From positions 1-19,427 of the forward strand of contig JBDRMN010000029.1 in the NCBI GenBank assembly GCA_043812055.1: DNA of 19,427 bases, written 5' to 3'. Source of the stretch: JBDRMN01 sp043812055 (GTDB taxonomy: Bacteria > Patescibacteriota > Gracilibacteria > JAHISY01). The number at the start of each line of letters is the position of its first letter. Position 1 is the stretch's first letter. Shown piece after piece: positions 13,430 through 19,427 of the stretch. The notes beneath the pieces were generated by a model. That model was not told the DNA's origin, did no database searches, and saw nothing but the letters and a program-made list of their open reading frames with translations. Made by a program: the position numbers and the translations under genes.

Positions 13430-13545
13430 AAATTTTAAATTTCGAATTTTAAGTTTTAAAACAAGATCGAATGTAAGAATGTTTAAATTTTTAAAATTAA
13501 AAAATTCAAAATTGTTTTAAAATTTGAAACTTAAAATTTAAAATT
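13430..13545. repeat. AT-rich long inverted repeat before the cyclophilin gene
   Basis: The left arm (13430-13462, built of AAATTTTAAATTTCG-type words) is nearly the reverse complement of the right arm (13514-13545), with about 50 nt between. The right arm also contains TAAAAT (13539-13544), which ends 9 nt before the ATG at 13554 and could be the -10 box. The hairpin and promoter would therefore overlap. Confidence 0.7.
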
Positions 13546-13553
13546 CTTCCCTC

Positions 13554-14387
13554 ATGTCCAAAAAAATCCTTCTCCTCGCACTCTTCGTTGTCCTCCTCCT
13601 ACCTGCCTGTGGCGAAGCCGATAAATCCGGTGACGATGTCGTCTTCTGCACCAAGGATGCCAAAATCTGTCCCGACGGATCCTCGGTCGGTCGAACCGCA
13701 CCTGATTGTGAATTCGCGCCTTGTGCCACTAACCTTGCCAAAATGCCCGAAGATACAATCGCGGTTAACCGCATTCCAACTTATGATTGTGCTGATGCTC
13801 CCATCGGCCAGAAACGCTGCCCGATGCCGGGTGATGTCGTCGCCAAGATCAGTACCGGCCACGGTGAAATCTGGATTCGGCTCTTCCCGGATATGACACC
13901 CAAAACTGTTGAAAATTTCGTGGGGCTCGCCGAACGCGGGTTCTACGATGGCCTCATTTTCCACCGCGTCATTCCGGACTTCATGATTCAAGGCGGTGAT
14001 CCGCTGGGGACTGGTACGGGGGGTGAATCGATCTGGGGCGGGGCGTTCGAGGATGAATTCAGCGAACTAAGCAACATCCGCGGCGCTCTCTCGATGGCCA
14101 ATCGGGGACCGAATACAAACACTTCTCAGTTCTTCATCGTCCAGGCGCAGGACGGCACCTCCTGGCTCGACGGTAAACATACGGTTTTCGGCCAGGTGGT
14201 TTCCGGCATGTTCGCTGTCGATGAAATTGCAAATGCGGAAAAAGACAGCAGCGACAAACCACTCAAAGAAAAACGGATGGATGTGATGGTTTATGAGGTG
14301 ACTGAGGCTGTGGAGGAGGTTGTTGAAGAGAGTGGAGAAGCGGAAGGGGTTACGATTGAGCCGGAAGCGGTGCTGCCGGCGGAATAA
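13554..14387 (+). CDS. Cyclophilin-type peptidyl-prolyl isomerase lipoprotein
   Basis: A 277-residue exported foldase. The signal peptide ends in the lipobox LLPAC with Cys19. Residues 32-57 form a small four-Cys motif (C32, C39, C52, C57; core KICPDGSSVGRTAPDC), and C79 and C89 may form another disulfide. The cyclophilin domain covers about 93-250: GEIWIRLFPDMTPKTVENFV, FHRVIPDFMIQGGDP with catalytic Arg138, SMANRGPNTNTSQFFI, and WLDGKHTVFGQV. The last 27 residues are acidic (EEVVEESGEAEG) and probably disordered. It should catalyse proline isomerisation in proteins outside the membrane. It follows the other lipoprotein gene on the same strand, separated by an AT-rich inverted repeat. Confidence 0.92.
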   Translation: MSKKILLLALFVVLLLPACGEADKSGDDVVFCTKDAKICPDGSSVGRTAPDCEFAPCATNLAKMPEDTIAVNRIPTYDCADAPIGQKRCPMPGDVVAKISTGHGEIWIRLFPDMTPKTVENFVGLAERGFYDGLIFHRVIPDFMIQGGDPLGTGTGGESIWGGAFEDEFSELSNIRGALSMANRGPNTNTSQFFIVQAQDGTSWLDGKHTVFGQVVSGMFAVDEIANAEKDSSDKPLKEKRMDVMVYEVTEAVEEVVEESGEAEGVTIEPEAVLPAE

Positions 14388-14397
14388 GACTTTTGTC

Positions 14398-14556
14398 ATC
14401 CCGGCCGAAAAAAACTCTGTCATTCCTGCGAAAGCAGGAACCCAGATCATTTCCGCGAAAGCGGAAATCCAGACAAATTTTCTGGATTCCCCTGTCAAGC
14501 AGGGGAATAACCTGGATCCCCGCCACAAAGTGGCCCCTTTGGGGCTTTCGCGGGGA
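14398..14556. repeat. Array of five hairpins (ATTCC-GC-GAAA type and GGGGCC type)
   Basis: Consecutive stems are TTCCTGC-GAAA-GCAGGAA (14423-14440), ATTTCCGC-GAAA-GCGGAAAT (14449-14468), TCCAGA...TCTGGA (14468-14486), ATTCCCCTG...CAGGGGAAT (14486-14508), and CCCCGC...GCGGGG (14518-14555) with CCACAAAGTGG and GCCCCTTTGGGGC inside. Two have GNRA loops. It lies between the convergent cyclophilin and fusA genes and probably ends transcription from one or both sides. Confidence 0.85.
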
Positions 14557-14603
14557 AGGCAAAATGGCGTAGATTTGTGCTATTTTGTAGTACAGGATTT
14601 CTT

Positions 14604-16691
14604 CTATCTCTTCTTCTCCCCACCTCCACGTTTTTCAATAATCTTCTCCGCCACATTCCTCGGCACCTCCGCATAATGATGAAATTCCATTGAATAGTTC
14701 GCTCTTCCTTGGGTCATTGAGCGCAGGTCCGTCGAGTAGCCGAACATTTCGGCCAGGGGTACTTCGGCAGTAATTACTTTGGCGGTGCCACGGTCGGTCA
14801 TTTCGCCAATCTGGCCGCGTTTGCTATTGAGATTGCCCATCACATCACCCATGAATTCCTCGGGAGTAACGACCTCGACGGCCATGATGGGTTCGAGGAG
14901 GACGGGAGAGGCAGTGCGGGCGCCTTTTTGGAAGGCAATGGAACCGGCGATTTTGAACGCTATTTCACTTGAGTCGACGTCGTGGTAGCTACCGTCGTAG
15001 AGCTCGACCTTCACATCGACGACCGGGTAACCCGCCTGGATTCCGCGAGTCATCGCGTCTTGAATTCCTTTATTGACAGCGGGGATGTATTCTTTCGGGA
15101 TTTTGCCACCGACGACCTGGTCATCGAACTCATAACCGTCGCCCGGCTTCTGCGGGACTAGACGCATGTAGACGTGACCATACTGACCCCGACCACCCGT
15201 TTGCTTCACGTACTTTTCTTCGACACTAATCTGCTTCGTAATAGTCTCACGGTAGGCGACCTGGGGTTGGCCGACATTGGCCTCGACTTTGAACTCGCGC
15301 TTCATGCGGTCGACAATGACGTCGAGATGGAGCTCACCCATGCCGGAGATGATCGTCTGCCCGGTTTCCTCATCGCCGCGAACGTTGAAAGTCGGATCTT
15401 CTTCGGAGAGACGGTTCAGCGCAATACCCATTTTTTCCTGGTCCGCTTTGGTTTTTGGCTCGATGGCAATACTGATCACCGTTTCGGGGAAAGTCATCGC
15501 TTCCATGGCGACCTTGCGTTTCTCAGCGCAAAGCGTGTCGCCGGTTTTCGTGTTTTTCAAACCTACGACAGCCCCCAGCCCCCCGCAGGGAATTTCCTCG
15601 ACTTCTTTGCGATCATTTGCGTGCATCTGGAGCAGGCGGCCAATGCGCTCTTTTTCGCCACTGGCGGTATTAATCACATAGCTGCCACTCTTTAGGCTTC
15701 CGGAATAAATGCGGACAAAAGTAATCCGTCCGACAAAAGGATCGGAGGCGACTTTGAAAGCGATTGCGACCATGGGTTCGGCAGGATCCGGCTTGATGAT
15801 TACTTCCTGCTCCTCATCCTTCGCATCACGAGCTTTCCATTGTACGACGTCGAGCGGAGAGGGAAGGTAAGCGTTCACGGCATCGAGGAGGGGCTGGATG
15901 CCTTTGTTTTTCAACGCAGCGCCGCACATGATCGGATAAAACTCGTTTTTGACCACGGCTGCACGAATACCCTTCTTGAGCTGTTCGGCGTCAGGATCTT
16001 TGCCGTCCATAAAGAGCTGCATGAGCTTATCATCATGCTCGGCGACTTTTTCGATCAGCTCCAGGCGCCACTTCTCCAGGGCCTCCTGGTGCTCGACGGG
16101 AACTTCGACCTCTTCCATTTCCTTGCCCTCGTCATCTTTGTAGATCAAGGCTTTGCGCTCGACGATATCAATAGTGCCTTTGAAATCCGCTTCGACGCCA
16201 ATCGGTAATTGAATTGGCGAAGCTCTGGCAGATAAGCGTTGCAGGATTGAATTCACACTCATCTCGAAATCCGCACCCGTCTTGTCCATTTTGTTGATAA
16301 AGCAAAGACGCGGGACGGAATACTTATCACTCTGGCGCCAAACAGTCTCACTCTGCGGTTCCACACCCTGGCTGCCGTCGAAGATAGCCACACCGCCATC
16401 GAGAACTCTCAAGCTTCGTTCAACCTCCACGGTGAAGTCCACGTGCCCGGGGGTGTCGATGATATTGATCTGACAGTCTTTCCAAACGCAGTAGGTCGCC
16501 GCGCTGGTGATGGTAATCCCGCGCTCCTTTTCCTGCTCCATCCAGTCCATCTGGCTCTCGCCATCGTGCGTTTCACCGATTTTGTGAGTGCGGCCGGTAT
16601 AATAGAGAACGCGTTCGGTCACGGTCGTCTTGCCCGCATCGATGTGGGCGATGATACCGATGTTGCGAACTTTGCTGAGATCGAATTCCAT
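14604..16691 (-). CDS. fusA: Elongation factor G
   Basis: A full-length 695-residue translational GTPase that drives ribosome translocation. The G domain has G1 AHIDAGKTT (15-23), the switch I segment RGITITSAAT (57-66), DTPGHVDF (79-86) and NKMD (132-135). The later domains are intact: IYSGSLKSGSYVIN in domain II, RLSEEDPTF and GMGELHLDVIVDRM in domain III, TGGRGQYGHVYM in domain IV, and EPIMAVEVVTPEEFMGDVMGNLNSKRGQI in domain V. The ATG at 16691 follows a TATAAA box (16700-16705 on this strand) by 8 nt, with no Shine-Dalgarno. Unlike the classical str operon, no rpsL, rpsG or tuf gene lies next to it; repeats flank it on both sides. Confidence 0.97.
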   Translation of the reverse strand: MEFDLSKVRNIGIIAHIDAGKTTVTERVLYYTGRTHKIGETHDGESQMDWMEQEKERGITITSAATYCVWKDCQINIIDTPGHVDFTVEVERSLRVLDGGVAIFDGSQGVEPQSETVWRQSDKYSVPRLCFINKMDKTGADFEMSVNSILQRLSARASPIQLPIGVEADFKGTIDIVERKALIYKDDEGKEMEEVEVPVEHQEALEKWRLELIEKVAEHDDKLMQLFMDGKDPDAEQLKKGIRAAVVKNEFYPIMCGAALKNKGIQPLLDAVNAYLPSPLDVVQWKARDAKDEEQEVIIKPDPAEPMVAIAFKVASDPFVGRITFVRIYSGSLKSGSYVINTASGEKERIGRLLQMHANDRKEVEEIPCGGLGAVVGLKNTKTGDTLCAEKRKVAMEAMTFPETVISIAIEPKTKADQEKMGIALNRLSEEDPTFNVRGDEETGQTIISGMGELHLDVIVDRMKREFKVEANVGQPQVAYRETITKQISVEEKYVKQTGGRGQYGHVYMRLVPQKPGDGYEFDDQVVGGKIPKEYIPAVNKGIQDAMTRGIQAGYPVVDVKVELYDGSYHDVDSSEIAFKIAGSIAFQKGARTASPVLLEPIMAVEVVTPEEFMGDVMGNLNSKRGQIGEMTDRGTAKVITAEVPLAEMFGYSTDLRSMTQGRANYSMEFHHYAEVPRNVAEKIIEKRGGGEKKR

Positions 16692-16728
16692 GTCGAAGGT
16701 TTATAAGGTTAGTAAGGTTGATAAGGGG
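16692..16728. repeat. 9-bp TAAGGTT repeat at the fusA start, with -10 box
   Basis: GAAGGTTTA, TAAGGTTAG and TAAGGTTGA are successive 9-mers of the type found at 392-445. On the minus strand the first junction forms TATAAA, the likely -10 of fusA, so the repeat supplies part of the promoter. Confidence 0.65.
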
Positions 16729-16737
16729 GTGGAGATG

Positions 16738-16829
16738 TTGGCCCTTCGGCTCCTCACTTCGTTCGTCGCTCAGAATCTCCGTCCCGCGTACGCCCCAAAG
16801 GGGCCACTTTGTGGCGGGACTCCGAGATT
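16738..16829. repeat. Nested palindromic element upstream of fusA
   Basis: The outer arms AATCTCCGTCCCGC (about 16774-16787) and GCGGGACTCCGAGATT (about 16814-16829) enclose GCCCCAAAGGGGC and CCACTTTGTGG. The 24-bp core is identical to the reverse complement of part of 14518-14555. The left side starts GGCCCTTCGGCTCC. The remaining gap to 16975 shows a repeated word GATTGTTA(G/A)GAG and CTTCAAG words but no gene. Confidence 0.75.
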
Positions 16830-16975
16830 GTTAGGAGATATTACGATTGTTAAGAGCAATTGTTTTACGCTTCAAGTTTCAAGCTTCAAGAAAAACGCCG
16901 GCAGATTTTAGGTGAAAAGCGGAAAACAGGCAATTCTAAATGCCACGGAAAATAATTCTTTTTGCGGCTGTCGGA

Positions 16976-17126
16976 CTCACGCAGGTTCAGATTTGCAATC
17001 TGAACCTCAATGTTTCCGTTCGATTTTGTAAATCGAACCTAGTATTTACCAATGTTTTGTCTGCATGGAAACCCTGTTGCCAGCCTGAAACACAAGGTTC
17101 GGGTTACAAACCCGAACCTGCAGCTC
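16976..17126. repeat. 151-bp direct repeat, copy A, with three hairpins
   Basis: It contains three stems of the same design, GGTTC...GAACC with a 3-nt loop: GGTTCAGATT-TGC-AATCTGAACC, TTCGATTT-TGT-AAATCGAA, and GGTTCGGGTT-ACA-AACCCGAACC. Copy B at 17839-17989 has equal length and only three mismatches. It abuts the 3' end of the Cys-cluster gene. Open frames across it are by-products of the repeat. Confidence 0.95.
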
Positions 17127-17591
17127 TTACAAAAAGGTAACTCCTTGAATTTGGCTGCGAAACGGGAGTAACTCACCCAGTATTTTTTTTACCTGATTTG
17201 CTTTCCTCAAGAACTCAGAATCCGCATATGTCTGCGTTTTGCGTGCTAAGCAAGTTTCGTTTGGGTCAGCGACAATTAGGCCAGCGTGGGGGTATACGCT
17301 TATCTCGGGAAAAAGCCTGCAGGCGATTGGTTTGAGATCGTCCATCAGGCAAATCAAGTTGCGTAGATCAAAACAATCTTTTATTCGTTTACGAATTTCA
17401 ATCCTAGTCGAAATCAAGCCACGTTCTTGCTGCTCTCTCAAAAATTCCAGTTCCCCTGGGAATAAGACTGTACCAAGCTCACAACAATTCTGGCACCCCT
17501 CGTTTATGGCTGTGTCGCACTCGCCAAATGCGCCACTGTTAGTGATCGTGTAAATTTGTTCAATATCAGAGGTAGAAAGTGGAGAATGCAT
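17127..17591 (-). CDS. Putative YkgJ-like cysteine-cluster protein
   Basis: A 154-residue protein with a Cys pattern like the zinc/iron-chelating CxxCxxCC (YkgJ) family. ECDTAINEGCQNCCELG (about 24-40) gives the first cluster and is followed by FPGELEFLREQQERGL. A second part has C and C-x-L in DCFDLRNLICLMDD, and IACRLFPE resembles the family's CRxFP motif. Such proteins are thought to bind a metal or cluster; function is unproven. There is no signal peptide. The start at 17591 is preferred to a TTG at 17627, because TGTTAGGAT, an extended -10, ends 8 nt before it and after the TTG. The gene stands alone between two 151-bp direct repeats, as if in a cassette. Confidence 0.75.
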   Translation of the reverse strand: MHSPLSTSDIEQIYTITNSGAFGECDTAINEGCQNCCELGTVLFPGELEFLREQQERGLISTRIEIRKRIKDCFDLRNLICLMDDLKPIACRLFPEISVYPHAGLIVADPNETCLARKTQTYADSEFLRKANQVKKILGELLPFRSQIQGVTFL

Positions 17592-17599
17592 GGTGTTAT

Positions 17600-17608
17600 A
17601 TCCTAACA
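17600..17608 (-). promoter_or_regulatory. Extended -10 of the cysteine-cluster gene
   Basis: On the minus strand TGTTAGGAT fits TGnTAnnnT and ends 8 nt before the ATG at 17591. This predicts a leaderless or nearly leaderless message. Confidence 0.45.
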
Positions 17609-17667
17609 CAAAAACATTATTTAGCAACTATTCCCGGTGTTTCGGAAATAGCACCACTCCGATTGTT

Positions 17668-17787
17668 GTCTGGAACTGTGATTTTTGTGATTAATGTGAT
17701 GGACCACGTCGTTCGAGAGCGACGTGGTGGACTATGATTTTTGGAATCAGAGTAATCAGTGAAATCAAACGAATCATAGTTCAAGAC
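17668..17787. repeat. GTCTTGAACTGTGATTT palindromic repeat, copy 2
   Basis: It starts GTCTGGAACTGTGATTTTTG and ends GAATCATAGTTCAAGAC, matching 5801-5892 closely but 28 bp longer. The extra length is the hairpin at 17704-17727 plus one TGGA. Confidence 0.9.
17700..17731. mobile_element. 24-bp hairpin inserted in the repeat, flanked by TGGA direct repeats
   Basis: TGGA (17700-17703), then CCACGTCG-TTCGAGAG-CGACGTGG (17704-17727), then TGGA (17728-17731). Copy 1 of the host repeat has a single TGGA at this point and no hairpin. This looks like insertion of a tiny palindromic element with a 4-bp target duplication. Confidence 0.6.
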
Positions 17788-17838
17788 TATTTTTCGCGAC
17801 AAACATGTTTAGCTAGCAAACTCGAACCTGCAGAGGTG

Positions 17839-17989
17839 CTCACGCAGGTTCAGATTTGCAATCTGAACCTTAATGTTTCCGTTCGATTTTGTAAATCGAA
17901 CCTAGTATTTACCAATGTTTTGTCTGCATGGAAACTCTGTTGCCAGCCTGAAACACAAGGTTCGGGTTACAAACCCGAACCTACAGCTC
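17839..17989. repeat. 151-bp direct repeat, copy B
   Basis: It matches copy A (16976-17126) at 148 of 151 positions, in the same orientation, 863 bp away. A short CGAACCTGCAG at 17823-17833 just before it matches the tail of the repeat, possibly a remnant of a third copy. It ends 4 bp before the stop codon of the sugar transferase gene. Confidence 0.95.
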
Positions 17990-17993
17990 CACC

Positions 17994-19427
17994 TCATTCT
18001 TTATGCTTCGGAAAAAGTACTACCCCAATCGTCTTCAGCAATATCTTCAAGTCGAGCCAAACACTCCAGTTCTCGATATACCAGGTGTCGAGCTCGACTT
18101 CTTCTTCGAAACCCAGGTCGCTGCGGCCGGAGACCTGAGCCATGCCGGTGATGCCGGGTTTGATCTCGAGGACGCGATGGTGGTGGGACTTGTATTTGGC
18201 GACTTCTTCGGGCAGATGCGGGCGGGGACCGACGAGACTCATTTTTCCGGTTAAAACGTTCAAGAGCTGCGGAAGTTCGTCAATCGAATATTTACGGATG
18301 AAACGGCCGAACTTCGTAATGCGCGGGTCATTCTCGATCTTCACAAGCGGAGTGCCGGAGCGGGTGTTTTGCTCCTGGAGGCGCCTGGAGTAACGCAGGG
18401 AATCGGTGCCTGCTCGCATCGAACGGAATTTTACGAACCAAAACGGTTTGCCGTGTTTGCCGATACGTAAGACCCGACTGCCATCGTCTTTACGCGCGAA
18501 AAAAACCGGTCCGGGGGATTCAAGCTTGATGATCAGTGCCGTGACGATCCAAACCGGCGAAGTTAGTATAATTGCCAATAGTCCCGCCAGGAGATCGAAA
18601 ATTCTTTTCAACACGCGACCCCAGCCGGTCAGCGGGCTGGGACGGAGGGAAATTAGCGGAATGCCGCTGACGGTTTCGAGATCCACGTTTTTTTGAGGGA
18701 CTTCGAGGAGGTCGGGCACGAAACGAAAATCAAGATGACTGACTCGACAAAAAGTCAGGAGCTCTCGCATTTGCTGGGGGGAGAGCTTGCGGCTGGCGAG
18801 GATAACTTCGCCAATTCCTTTTTTGACGACGATTTCTTCGAAATCATCCAACTCACCAATCGGCTGCTCCGGGAAGGCGTGAGGGAGCTGGCCCCCCGAT
18901 CGGAGTCGAGGGCAGGCAACTTCGATAAATCCGGCGAAACGATAACGAGGATTCTTGACCAGAAAGTTGCCGATCAGGAGGGAATTGGGGTTGCTGCCGA
19001 TGACGAGAGCTTTCACCACTCCTACTCCCAAGTTCCAAAAAACTCTTCGAATTATCCGAATTGCCAATCGGCCCAGAGTCACGAAGGAAACAGCGAGCAC
19101 GCCGGTGTAGACGAGCGCGAGGCGCGAAAAGAAGAATTCCCGCTGGAAGAAAAAATACGCGATAATCAGCATCAACCAGGCGAAGACAAGGAAGACGATC
19201 TTGCGGAATTCTTTCCCAAAACCCCTCGATCCCCGCATGCGGTATAAGCCATTCAACGCAAAAATCAGGACGAGCATGCTCGCAGCGATTCCGACAAATT
19301 CAGAAAATCCCGCGAAATCAAGACTGATATCAGCGGGAGTCTGGAACTTGGCGAGCCAGGTGGGATGCAGGCGGATTGCGCGGGCAACAAAAAACGCGCC
19401 AGCTGCCGCTAATAAATCAACCGGGAC
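17994..19427 (-). CDS. Polyprenyl glycosylphosphotransferase (bacterial sugar transferase), 5' end outside window
   Basis: The frame stays open to the window edge and encodes at least 477 residues. The N-terminal part has several hydrophobic segments (MLVLIFALNGLY, FLVFAWLMLIIAYFFF, LALVYTGVLAVSFVTL). A nucleotide-binding-like domain (VVKALVIGSN) follows. The C-terminal sugar transferase starts at KRIFDLLAGLLAIILTSPVW and keeps KFRSMRAGTD, DELPQLLNVLTGKMSLVGPRP and KPGITGMAQVSGR. This family (WcaJ/WbaP type) moves a sugar-1-phosphate to undecaprenyl phosphate to start exopolysaccharide or glycan synthesis; the sugar cannot be told from sequence. Residues about 171-182 of the visible part (ACPRLRSGGQLP) come from a palindromic element inserted in frame. 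Confidence 0.94.
   Translation of the reverse strand, partial: VPVDLLAAAGAFFVARAIRLHPTWLAKFQTPADISLDFAGFSEFVGIAASMLVLIFALNGLYRMRGSRGFGKEFRKIVFLVFAWLMLIIAYFFFQREFFFSRLALVYTGVLAVSFVTLGRLAIRIIRRVFWNLGVGVVKALVIGSNPNSLLIGNFLVKNPRYRFAGFIEVACPRLRSGGQLPHAFPEQPIGELDDFEEIVVKKGIGEVILASRKLSPQQMRELLTFCRVSHLDFRFVPDLLEVPQKNVDLETVSGIPLISLRPSPLTGWGRVLKRIFDLLAGLLAIILTSPVWIVTALIIKLESPGPVFFARKDDGSRVLRIGKHGKPFWFVKFRSMRAGTDSLRYSRRLQEQNTRSGTPLVKIENDPRITKFGRFIRKYSIDELPQLLNVLTGKMSLVGPRPHLPEEVAKYKSHHHRVLEIKPGITGMAQVSGRSDLGFEEEVELDTWYIENWSVWLDLKILLKTIGVVLFPKHKE
18882..18917. repeat. Palindromic element remnant inside the sugar transferase gene
   Basis: The sequence around GATCGGAGTCGAGGGCAGGC encodes ACPRLRSGGQLP in a loop of the middle domain. 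This peptide is unlike its surroundings and resembles translated repeat elements of the CGAGGGCAGGC/GGCGGGCAGG kind found between genes here. Confidence 0.6.

Noticed and set aside
14320..14676. 118-residue open frame over the hairpin array
   Set aside because: It reads through repeat stems (KTFVIPAEKNSVIPAKAGTQ-type peptide), a common artefact of these elements.
15174..16208. Long plus-strand open frames across fusA
   Set aside because: Antisense shadows of EF-G caused by codon bias; no start context.
16940..18138. Open frames at 16940-17140 and 17734-18138 sharing a peptide (LTQVQICNLNLNVSV...)
   Set aside because: The shared peptide is the translation of the 151-bp direct repeat; the sequence is hairpins on both strands, with no promoter or start context.

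Overview
The window looks like a metagenome-derived bacterial contig with moderate GC and short intergenic gaps. It carries core genes (alaS end, adk, recR, fusA, two tRNAs) and a small metabolic set (glnA, glmS, a purQ-like gene, acylphosphatase). TGA acts as a normal stop (for example the M24 peptidase, the first AbrB-like gene and the sugar transferase), so code 25 of Gracilibacteria/Absconditabacteria does not apply. A shortened alanyl-tRNA synthetase, small DUF333/Cys-cluster lipoproteins and the lack of Shine-Dalgarno sites suggest a Patescibacteria (CPR) lineage, perhaps Peregrinibacteria-like. This placement is inference.

Layout. 1-1581, plus strand: alaS 3' end, a small unknown gene, adk and a hairpin terminator. 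1580-1846, minus: acylphosphatase. 2164-5242, plus: glnA, an unknown gene that may be frameshifted, and recR. 5243-6115: a repeat-filled stretch holding a second diverged recR tail and two nearly identical 55-residue AbrB/MazE-like genes. 10664-6265, minus: M24 peptidase, purQ-like gene, glmS, hypothetical gene. 10713-10904, plus: a 63-residue unknown. 11053-11269, minus: tRNA-Arg(CCG) and tRNA-Gly(CCC). 11381-14387, plus: CNNM/CorC protein, a three-domain lipoprotein and a cyclophilin lipoprotein. 16691-14604, minus: fusA. 16692-17993: large repeats flanking a Cys-cluster gene. 17994 to the edge, minus: a polyprenyl glycosylphosphotransferase.

How the genes relate. GlnA makes glutamine; GlmS and the PurQ-like protein use its amide nitrogen. 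GlmS and the sugar transferase both feed envelope polysaccharide. The CNNM protein and the two lipoproteins form an envelope group.

The most striking content is non-coding. Nearly every gap carries palindromic repeats or its own short degenerate tandem repeat. Two palindromic elements lie in frame inside genes (M24 peptidase and sugar transferase), and one hairpin is nested in another repeat between 4-bp direct repeats. Many genes have a TAAAAT-like -10 box only 5-26 nt before the start codon and no Shine-Dalgarno, which suggests leaderless or very short-leader transcripts. No defence system, CRISPR array or transposase was found.
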